From Leptonema sp964619535 (GTDB lineage: Bacteria; Spirochaetota; Leptospiria; Leptospirales; Leptonemataceae): a stretch of DNA of 64,000 nt. The notes beneath the pieces were generated by a model that made no database searches, was not told the origin of the DNA, and was given only the letters and a program-made list of their open reading frames with translations. This document shows, piece after piece, positions 57,720 to 64,000 of the stretch. Position 1 is the first letter of the stretch. Each line of letters begins with the position of its first letter. Both the position numbers and the translations under genes were made by a program. The stretch spans positions 58,673 to 122,672 of the forward strand of contig CAZUEX010000011.1 of the NCBI GenBank assembly GCA_964619535.1, given 5' to 3'.

Positions 57720-58256
57720 TCATCGTCCTTCTTTTTTTTTTAGCAGATACATCAGTTTTGCCGCGCTTCGGTCCAGTCGCCGGCTGACGGTAGAGATGGA
57801 CATATCCATGACTTCAGCGATTTCTTCAAGCTTCATGCCATGTGCATGTCGCATCAGCAGGATGGAACGATCCTGTTCATCCAGCTCTGCCAGTACTTCC
57901 TGTAGCACCTCTTCACGCAGTTCTGCGTCGAGCTGATGGATGACCTGTTCTTCGGTGCTGTAAGGGCCGGACGGCGTGGACTCGCCGGCATCGGGGGCCA
58001 TTACCTCATGGCGGATCCGGCCTGACTTTAGATGATTGATGAGCAGGTTTCGTGCCGTTCGAAAGAGGTACATACGGCATGCGGACGGTTCTGGCAGATC
58101 CTTTTCACGAAAGATTCGTATAAAATTCAGGAAAGCATCCTGCATCAGGTCCCGTGCTACCGCTTCCTGTCGTAATGATCTCATCAGATAGGCCAGCAGG
58201 TCACGGGCATTGTCTTCATAGATACGCTGGAAGGTTGCTCTTTTTTCTGAATTCAT
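57720..58256 (-). CDS. ECF-type RNA polymerase sigma factor
   Basis: A 178-residue sigma factor with region 2 (DLLAYLMRSLRQEAVARDLMQDAFLNFIR, then YLFRTARNLLINHLKSG) and region 4 (LDEQDRSILLMRHAHGMKLEEIAEVMDMSISTVSRRL), no region 3 and no region 1, as ECF factors have. The ATG at 58256 (MNSEKRATFQ) is chosen over an upstream frame. It heads the FecR-FecR operon and is divergent from an exported protein that may be its target. Confidence 0.92.
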   Translation of the reverse strand: MNSEKRATFQRIYEDNARDLLAYLMRSLRQEAVARDLMQDAFLNFIRIFREKDLPEPSACRMYLFRTARNLLINHLKSGRIRHEVMAPDAGESTPSGPYSTEEQVIHQLDAELREEVLQEVLAELDEQDRSILLMRHAHGMKLEEIAEVMDMSISTVSRRLDRSAAKLMYLLKKKEGR

Positions 58257-58386
58257 GCTTGCCTGTAGATCCTGTAAACCGCAGGGCCAGCCCACGGTTT
58301 GATGTCTCTGCCACCAGCTGAGGGATACAGAGGAGAAAAAACCACTGCGATGCGTTCAATTTGATCAGCGATGAACATAGAATTAC

Positions 58387-59724
58387 ATGTCCGGGCAGAA
58401 AATCCATTCTTTTCGTTACGCGTATCTCTTTCTTGGCATTTTTTTGCTTGCGCCGCTTTTATCGGCAGTGGCGGCTCCACCTGAAAACCAGGCCGGATTA
58501 CAGACGACGGGCTGGCCAGGCGATCGGTTTCAGGGGCCGATCTGGTGGAAGACTGCATTGAAGGATGCTTCGCGAAAAGAAGCCATTCTTGAGGTTGAGG
58601 ATCGACAGCTGTTCGTTTCTGCTGTTTTCGAGGCGGAGTATCTGGAGCTCTATGCCGGCAGAAGAGAGTTGCCGGCACGGTCGTCGTTCTATTCGGACGG
58701 TGCCTATCCACCGGGCTTTCTTCCTGCCCGGCGACGGGATGATCTGATCTTTGCAAGGCCTGCTCTCTGGTTTTTTCCGGGGATCTTTGCCCTGAAAGGC
58801 ATTTCCGGTCCTGGGCTGTATCTTCGATACAGAAACAATCTCTTTCTGGCCTACCATCCTGCCAGCAGGCTGTGGGCGGTGACGACGCGGCTGCACGGGA
58901 AGAGGACGTCTGTCCTTCTCGATGTGGAAGGCGAGAAGAAGGAGTTTCAGGGCTATGCCTCGTTGGCCATCTCTTCTGAAGGGGCCATGTCAGGCAGCCT
59001 GCAGAGACCAGAATCGAAGATGGAACAGCCACAGTATGTCTTTCGCCTGACCACAGAGCGACGTCCAATCTGGGATGGCTATCGTTACCGGGAAGAGCGG
59101 TATGATTCATTCGATGAGGCCTCTGATGGCACTGCCATAGCGGTGGTGCCGGAGCGCAGGTATCGTTCGATGACGCTTGTGATGAACGGTGGGCTTGGTC
59201 CCCTGAGCATGCTGTCAGGAGGGATGGACCGCGGCGATGTGGCCTATCGCATTGTTACAGTGGGCAGAAGGGTGCCGCCTGAGCCCGGATGGTATGCCCT
59301 TATCGAAGGCAGCCTTCTGCAGATGCAGATCTACAGGGAAGACCTTGTACGGGCAGAGCGTCGACTTGGCCTTGGTCTTGCCATGCGGGGGCGACGGTCT
59401 CTTTTTGAATGGATCATCCGGGCGGGGGATGCTCCTTCTTTGGGCCTTGAGATTCGCGGACGTCTGCAGGATGATACGGGGCTTATGGTACAGCCTGTTT
59501 TGCTGCTAAGCGACAGCGTGCGGGCGGATACGTTTGAGTACCTGTCCGGCGTGGAGGTTGGAGAAGGCCAGACCGGCTTTCACGACAGAATTCGCTATGC
59601 CTTCGGCCTTCGGTTACGGTCAGAGAGCGTGCGTGCCGTCGTCCTGTTTACAGGACGACATCAGGCAAAAGGAGGGATCAGGGAATGGGGCTACCTGCGC
59701 CTGGAATACCGGAGACAGTTCTAA
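58387..59724 (+). CDS. Exported protein of unknown function, possibly outer membrane
   Basis: A 445-residue protein with a signal peptide (MSGQKIHSFRYAYLFLGIFLLAPLLSAVA). The mature part is Arg-rich with many alternating strands (LYLRYRNNLFLAYHPAS, RYAFGLRLRSESVRAVVLF, WGYLRLEYRRQF) and a C-terminal Phe, which suits an outer-membrane protein; no family recognised. Its start is about 130 bp from that of the ECF sigma gene, read in the opposite direction. Confidence 0.6.
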   Translation: MSGQKIHSFRYAYLFLGIFLLAPLLSAVAAPPENQAGLQTTGWPGDRFQGPIWWKTALKDASRKEAILEVEDRQLFVSAVFEAEYLELYAGRRELPARSSFYSDGAYPPGFLPARRRDDLIFARPALWFFPGIFALKGISGPGLYLRYRNNLFLAYHPASRLWAVTTRLHGKRTSVLLDVEGEKKEFQGYASLAISSEGAMSGSLQRPESKMEQPQYVFRLTTERRPIWDGYRYREERYDSFDEASDGTAIAVVPERRYRSMTLVMNGGLGPLSMLSGGMDRGDVAYRIVTVGRRVPPEPGWYALIEGSLLQMQIYREDLVRAERRLGLGLAMRGRRSLFEWIIRAGDAPSLGLEIRGRLQDDTGLMVQPVLLLSDSVRADTFEYLSGVEVGEGQTGFHDRIRYAFGLRLRSESVRAVVLFTGRHQAKGGIREWGYLRLEYRRQF

Positions 59725-59767
59725 GCCCATGCTACAGAGCCGTCTCTTCTGGCAGTGGCATCCGGGC

Positions 59768-60535
59768 CTAAATGCGATACTCCTGGATCAGATGGATCAG
59801 GAATGAGATCAAGCCCGACACGATGTAGAGTATGATCATGGCAAAGATGGCCGCCGCTGCATACTGAATACCGAATTGCACGAACAGAAAGATCACGAGA
59901 AAAAGGGCAAAGGCCAGAAGCAGCGATCCTCGAAACATAGAGAAACGACGAAAGAGCGCCACCTGTACCTTGGAGTAGCGAATCGTGCTCACCATCAGAT
60001 AGGCCGTGATCACATAGATGATCATGAGGACGTAATCGGGAACCAGAATGGCATCCTGAAAGGCCAGGGGCATCAGGGCTACAATCAGACCTCCAACGGG
60101 AGAAGGCAGCCCCTGAAACAGTTCCGGATCGTGAGAGACGTTAAAGCGAGCCAGGCGAAAGGCCACGGCAGCGGGATAAAGCCCTGCCACGATCATGCCC
60201 AGAGGCAGAGTAAGCTGCTCGTTGATGGCATAGTTCAGGTCGGAAAACAGAAGTGCGTAAACAAGAACACCCGGTGCAATGCCAAAGGTGGTCAGGTCGG
60301 CCAGGCTGTCCAGCTGTGCACCGACGTCGGACTGGGCATTCAGCAGTCGTGCCATAAAGCCATCCAGTCCGTCCAGCAAGGCTGCAAGCATGATCATCGT
60401 TCCGGCAATGGCCAGATACCCTGGATCACCTGGATTCTGCAATGCAATGATGCAGGAAAAGAATCCAAGCCAGAGGTTGCCCAGTGTGAAGAGATTGGGA
60501 ACCCAGGCAAGACGTTTCCGTATGTTTATACCCAT
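59768..60535 (-). CDS. pssA: CDP-diacylglycerol-serine O-phosphatidyltransferase
   Basis: A 255-residue integral membrane enzyme making phosphatidylserine from CDP-diacylglycerol and serine. The CDP-alcohol phosphotransferase motif is intact: DGLDGFMARLLNAQSDVGAQLDSLADLTTFG (D..DG..AR...G..LDS..D). About eight hydrophobic segments follow, typical of the PssA type II family. The product would be used by the Psd domain at 31.8-34.0 kb. Confidence 0.92.
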   Translation of the reverse strand: MGINIRKRLAWVPNLFTLGNLWLGFFSCIIALQNPGDPGYLAIAGTMIMLAALLDGLDGFMARLLNAQSDVGAQLDSLADLTTFGIAPGVLVYALLFSDLNYAINEQLTLPLGMIVAGLYPAAVAFRLARFNVSHDPELFQGLPSPVGGLIVALMPLAFQDAILVPDYVLMIIYVITAYLMVSTIRYSKVQVALFRRFSMFRGSLLLAFALFLVIFLFVQFGIQYAAAAIFAMIILYIVSGLISFLIHLIQEYRI

Positions 60536-60658
60536 ATTCTACCTGTTATGAATCATCTCTGGCCCTGATCTCGTTTGTGCTGGCCTCAGAGAAATTTTAT
60601 TTTTAGACCAATTTTTACTCTGCTATTCTTCCGATCACCATAATTTTCACCGGCCGGT

Positions 60659-61675
60659 TCACGGTTTCGAGGGCAGGCCTGCGGTACGCACAGAGCTAAC
60701 CGGAAACCGCACATCGTCCCGTACACCGGCCTCGAAAAGATATCCGCCAAGCGAGGCAACCATGGCTGCATTGTCTGTGCAAAGAGCACGGGAAACGGGA
60801 TAGCTCAGGCTTGTATTGTATTTCTCTGCAAAGAGATCAAGACGGCGCCGCAGGGTTCCGTTGGCCAGGACACCGCCCGAGGCCTCGATATGCTTCAGAC
60901 CCTGCTGCCGCAGGGCTCGCAGAAGCATGCGTTCTACAAGCTCAAAGGCCACATCCTGGAAGTGAAAGGCGATCTTCTCGGCCGGTTCGTTGCGCCTGGC
61001 GGCCAGCAGGACGGCCGTTTTGATCCCTGAAAAGGAGAATGAGATCTCTTCCGGTGGTAGATCCTTCAGGATGGCAGGAAACAGCCTTTCCTTCTCGGCA
61101 GGACTGTAGCGGCTGGCCGCCTTTTCGATTTGAGGTCCGCCTGGATAACCCAGCCCCAGTATACTGGCAGCCTTATCAAAGGCCTCGCCAAGGGCATCGT
61201 CCCGGGTATTGCCGATAATCTGCATCTGTCCCGGGCCTTCGACGCGAAAAACGGCAGAATTTCCTCCTGAAAGAAGAAGACCGAGAAACGGATACGAGGG
61301 TCGTTCGCCCCTTTCCAGGAAACCAGCGTAAAAGTGCGCCTCCACGTGATCGACAGGTACAATGGGAAGACCGTGAACAAGATGGAGGCAGCGGGCAAAC
61401 TGGGCTCCAATCATCAGCGAACCAACCAGTCCCGGTCGCGTCGTTACGGCAACGTAGTCCAGAGAGGCCGGATCGCATCCGGCTTCTGCAATGGCTCTGT
61501 CGTAAAGTTCGTTAATCTTTAGCAGGTGGGAGCGGCTTGCAATCTCCGGAACCACTCCCAGAAAGGGGGTATGTTCTTTGATCTGTGAATAGATCTGATT
61601 GGATAGGATGCGTCCGTCCTTTACGATGGCAATGGACGTTTCATCGCAGGAGCTTTCAATACCGATTCCGATCAT
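60659..61675 (-). CDS. tsaD: tRNA N6-adenosine threonylcarbamoyltransferase
   Basis: A 338-residue ASKHA-fold protein that transfers threonylcarbamoyl to A37 of ANN-decoding tRNAs. The N-terminus GIESSCDETSIAIV, the metal HVEAH motif, the ALLLSGGN-type segment (LLLSGGNSAVF) and the GVLANGTLRRRL block are all present. Length is normal. Its ATG overlaps the stop of the small lipoprotein gene. TsaB and TsaE are not in the window; the Sua5 partner is at 27055-28068. Confidence 0.95.
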   Translation of the reverse strand: MIGIGIESSCDETSIAIVKDGRILSNQIYSQIKEHTPFLGVVPEIASRSHLLKINELYDRAIAEAGCDPASLDYVAVTTRPGLVGSLMIGAQFARCLHLVHGLPIVPVDHVEAHFYAGFLERGERPSYPFLGLLLSGGNSAVFRVEGPGQMQIIGNTRDDALGEAFDKAASILGLGYPGGPQIEKAASRYSPAEKERLFPAILKDLPPEEISFSFSGIKTAVLLAARRNEPAEKIAFHFQDVAFELVERMLLRALRQQGLKHIEASGGVLANGTLRRRLDLFAEKYNTSLSYPVSRALCTDNAAMVASLGGYLFEAGVRDDVRFPVSSVRTAGLPSKP

Positions 61676-61956
61676 TGTCTTTTATGGGATGCTGTATCGT
61701 ACAGGGTCCGGTAGAGCTCCGGATCCTGCTCTTTTAGCATCTGCAGCAGTCTGTCGCAGTCCACCCGATTGGCCTTGCAGCTCAGTTGAAAAAGCTCTAT
61801 ATCGCTTTTTGACTGCAATGCAGGCTGGAAGGCCGATTGAAACCGTAGCTGTAGAAAGTACTCTTTTACCCTTGTGACGTCGGACTGTTCGGGTTCTGCC
61901 TGGCATCCGACAAGCATGGCCAGACACAGTAATCCGGTAAGTATTCTATTGTTCAC
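61672..61956 (-). CDS. Small lipoprotein of unknown function
   Basis: A 94-residue predicted lipoprotein starting at GTG 61956 (NNRILTGLLCLAMLVGC, lipobox LVGC), with AGAGG six nt upstream. The mature part is helical and charged with one Cys pair (LSCKANRVDCDRLLQ). It starts inside the end of radA (11-bp overlap) and its stop overlaps the tsaD start (ATGA), so radA, this gene and tsaD form an operon. Confidence 0.65.
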   Translation of the reverse strand: MNNRILTGLLCLAMLVGCQAEPEQSDVTRVKEYFLQLRFQSAFQPALQSKSDIELFQLSCKANRVDCDRLLQMLKEQDPELYRTLYDTASHKRQ

Positions 61957-63283
61957 GTATAACCTCTGTAATGTCTTTAATATGGCGAACCGGTATGAAA
62001 TCGGCCTCTTCGATTCTGGCCTCTTCCTGCTGTGAGGCACACAGGCAGAAACGGCGAAAGCCCAGGTTCTTCAGCTCGCGAATACGAGAGAGGATTCCAG
62101 GGGCCGGTCGAATCTCGCCGGATAGACCAATTTCGCCGACAAAGGCCGTATCTTCCGGAACCGGCTTTTCTGTATATGAGGACAAAATGGCTGTACTGAT
62201 GGCCAGGTCAAGGGCAGGTTCATGGGCCGTCAGGCCTCCTGCCAGGTTTGCAAAAATATCCTGGTCTGCCAGGTTGAGTTTCAGATACTTCTCAAGGACT
62301 GCGGATAGCAAAATCAGACGCCTGTTATCGAGCCCTTCGGCCATACGCCGCGCAGGGCCGTAGGCGGTTCGCGAAACAAGAGCCTGTACTTCTACTCCCA
62401 TAGAGCGCGAACCTTCGATAATGGCCGAAAAGACACAACCCGGCGCTCCACCTGCTTCTGTCTGTCGCGGAAGAGAGGAAAGGGCTCGAAGCCCGGTTCC
62501 TGTCATCTCAAACAGGGCCACCTCGCCGATGTTACCGAAACGGTTCTTTACGGCTCTCAGGATCCGGTAGTGATTGAGCCGGTCGCTTTCGAAATACAGT
62601 ACGGCATCCACCATATGCTCAAGAAGCATGGGGCCGGCTATCGAACCTTCTTTGGTAATATGACCCGTAACAAGAATCGGGATGCGTGAGATCTTTGCCG
62701 TCTCCATCAGACCGAAGGCCGCTGCGCGTAGCTGTGCAACGGATCCTGGCAGCCCTCCTGGCTCTCCGGCCTGCAGGGTTTGTATGGAGTCGATTACGGC
62801 AAAGTCAGGCCGTTCTTTCATGATGCGAGCGCAGACGGCATCGAGAACGGATTCGCGGGAGATCAGTATATGCGAGCCGCCAACCTGCATGCGATTTGCG
62901 CGTATCTTGATCTGTCCGGGAGATTCCTCACCCGAAAAATAAAGGATGCGACCTTTGAAGGTACGGGCAATCTCGAGGATAAGGGTGGACTTACCCACGC
63001 CCGGCTCACCTCCGACGAGTAGAAACGAGCCCGGCACAAGACCACCACCAAGAACCAGATCAAAGTCATCGACGCCGCTTCGAATCCGACGGCTGTCTTC
63101 TTCGTTTACCTGGTTCAGGGTAGGCAACGGCTGCAGCGTTCGCGTATGACTTTTGCGACTGACCGGTTCTTCGAGCTCGGTAATTGTGTTCCATTCGCCA
63201 CAGGCAGGGCATTTGCCGGCCCAGCGGGCAAAGTGCTCCTTGCAGGCGGAACACTGGTATACGGTACGGGGTTTTTTTGCCAT
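61946..63283 (-). CDS. radA: DNA repair protein RadA
   Basis: A 445-residue DnaB/RecA-type branch-migration protein. It has an N-terminal C4 zinc finger (CSACKEHFARWAGKCPAC), Walker A GGEPGVGKST, the RadA-specific VKNRFGN motif and a C-terminal Lon-like domain (LDLAISTAILSSYTEKPV, FVGEIGLSGEIRPA). Length is typical. The ATG follows the truncated protease gene by only 2 bp, so its own promoter must lie inside that gene or upstream. Confidence 0.95.
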   Translation of the reverse strand: MAKKPRTVYQCSACKEHFARWAGKCPACGEWNTITELEEPVSRKSHTRTLQPLPTLNQVNEEDSRRIRSGVDDFDLVLGGGLVPGSFLLVGGEPGVGKSTLILEIARTFKGRILYFSGEESPGQIKIRANRMQVGGSHILISRESVLDAVCARIMKERPDFAVIDSIQTLQAGEPGGLPGSVAQLRAAAFGLMETAKISRIPILVTGHITKEGSIAGPMLLEHMVDAVLYFESDRLNHYRILRAVKNRFGNIGEVALFEMTGTGLRALSSLPRQTEAGGAPGCVFSAIIEGSRSMGVEVQALVSRTAYGPARRMAEGLDNRRLILLSAVLEKYLKLNLADQDIFANLAGGLTAHEPALDLAISTAILSSYTEKPVPEDTAFVGEIGLSGEIRPAPGILSRIRELKNLGFRRFCLCASQQEEARIEEADFIPVRHIKDITEVIREQ

Positions 63284-63285
63284 CC

Positions 63286-63741
63286 CTATATGTCAGCAGC
63301 ACAGCATAATAATGTTGCCGCCGATTTTGCTGAACGAGGCACAACTATGTGAAAAACACTGGCAGAGTATTCTCGGCAAAGTTTTCCGATCAAATAGGCT
63401 GAACCTCCATCGCCACCATGTGAATAGAGAATCAAAAGTAAGGGTTTTTTGTCGGGAAACTTGTTTATTGCTTTGTATATACTGTCTGAATCTTGCTTCA
63501 AAAGAACTGTTTGATCATACAGTATGAGTACATTGTATTTTTCTTTGATATGAGACGGCAGATCCTGTTTTAAAAAATCTGTTATCATTTTTTTTACAGT
63601 TCTCTGAAGCTCATCGGTTCCTTCTTCTCCATAAGCTGAAAAAATTCTCGAAATAATATGTTCAAATTTAATAGTTTCTTCTTTCGGTGTTTCATGCTCC
63701 AAGGTTTCTTGGTCATTTGGCTTTACTATTCTTTTTGCCAT
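63286..63741 (-). pseudogene. Truncated SDH-family Clp-fold serine protease gene
   Basis: A 151-residue frame with GGAG upstream of the ATG. After a charged N-terminus (about 85 residues) it has the Clp/SppA fold: VLILYDQTV, LLLILYSHGGDGGSAYLIGKL, then VPRSAKSAATLLCCAADI. In intact relatives the KSAATLLALGAD segment carries the catalytic Ser and about 100 residues follow; here the frame stops right after it and radA begins. The codons are visibly AT-rich compared with the neighbours, which suggests later arrival by transfer and loss of the 3' half at a junction. Some activity cannot be excluded, but the missing half makes it unlikely. Confidence 0.6.
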
Positions 63742-64000
63742 AGTGTTGCTCCGTATGCGAATGCACATCGCTGCATCCCCACGCCTTCCCTTGCCACCTC
63801 ATATCACCCGCACCGCCCGAATACGCAAAATCCCCTACCACCGGCTTTTACCCCAAATCCTCCCGCTCCGTCAATAGAAATTCTCTACGTCCCTGCCGAA
63901 ACTGACAGTCCCTGATGTATCTGTAACCCAGACCGACATCCCGACGACTATGTCCCAGTGATAGTTAGACTTTGAGGCGGGACCCACTGAATGCATCCTA
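63742..64000. other. Unassigned sequence at the right edge
   Basis: No convincing gene. The plus strand is pyrimidine-rich at 63770-63870 (runs such as CCCCACGCCTTCCCTTGCC), unlike the rest of the window. Near 63952-63983 GTCCC and GGGAC flank a short AT-richer core. The stretch could be the end of a mobile element or a spacer between an acquired gene and the rest of the chromosome; the sequence alone does not decide. Confidence 0.35.

Noticed and set aside
63952..63983. Terminal inverted repeats of an insertion sequence at the right edge
   Set aside because: Only 5-bp arms are visible and no transposase reading frame is present in the window; kept only as a weak hint.
1..64000. tRNA, rRNA genes or CRISPR arrays
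   Set aside because: No cloverleaf-like segments, no rRNA core sequences and no regularly spaced repeats were found in the gaps between genes.

Overview
The window reads as chromosomal DNA of a spirochaete of the order Leptospirales. By eye its base composition is moderately GC-rich (not computed), which fits Leptonema or Turneriella better than Leptospira. The clues are a metX-metW pair with a separate metY, many small lipoproteins with relaxed spirochaetal lipoboxes, a LipL41-like lipoprotein with a C-terminal TPR, and a metabolism that looks centred on acyl-CoAs (FadI-type thiolase, CoA-transferase, crotonyl-CoA carboxylase/reductase). The species is inferred from gene content, not from any rRNA. 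I found no rRNA, tRNA or CRISPR array, and no complete insertion sequence. Genes are densely packed; no stretch longer than about 300 bases lacks a gene.

Layout. 1-1.8 kb: 3' part of leuD, then an ankyrin lipoprotein gene broken by an in-frame TAG. 1.9-5.4 kb: a tightly overlapping three-gene operon (C39-like cysteine peptidase, RimK-like ATP-grasp ligase, GCS2-type glutamate-cysteine-ligase-like enzyme) that looks like a peptide or amide metabolite system. 5.4-9.0 kb: a trans-sulfuration PLP enzyme, a GHKL ATPase and a thiolase. 9.0-13.0 kb: a sulfur/redox operon (octaheme c-type cytochrome, membrane cytochrome b, two YeeE/YedE transporter halves, the second with a cysteine-less rhodanese domain). 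13.1-16.4 kb: small exported or membrane proteins and lipA. 16.5-26.0 kb: one long overlapping + strand operon, coaD, RDD, lipoprotein, unknown peptidase-like protein, SpoIIM/DUF95, DUF4129 (split by an in-frame TAG), DUF4350-like, MoxR, DUF58. This is the widespread MoxR neighbourhood with two extra genes.

26-34 kb: aldo/keto reductase, TsaC/Sua5, an M16 peptidase, a YheT-type hydrolase, NnrS, and an unusual fusion of a sodium:alanine symporter-like domain to phosphatidylserine decarboxylase. 34-38.2 kb: an outer-membrane barrel candidate, two small proteins, and a secreted papain-like peptidase with FN3 repeats. 38.3-46.8 kb: CoA-transferase, a 740-residue unknown protein, a degenerate HD-GYP protein, Ccr and an MsbA-like ABC transporter. 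46.8-50.2 kb: a lone receiver domain, the LipL41-like lipoprotein, a small lipoprotein and dGTPase. 50.2-55.1 kb: metW, metX, metY and an ExbB/ExbD/unknown membrane operon. 55.1-59.7 kb: a BFD-like protein, then an ECF sigma factor with two FecR proteins, divergent from an exported protein. 59.8-64 kb: pssA, tsaD, a small lipoprotein, radA, and a truncated, AT-rich Clp-fold protease gene next to unassigned DNA at the right edge.

How the genes fit together. PssA and Psd give both steps from CDP-diacylglycerol to phosphatidylethanolamine. TsaC/Sua5 and TsaD give two t6A tRNA modification steps. MetX, MetW, MetY and the trans-sulfuration enzyme cover methionine assembly. Thiolase, CoA-transferase and Ccr suggest a fatty-acid-fed acetyl-CoA economy in which an ethylmalonyl-CoA-type route could replace the glyoxylate shunt (inference).
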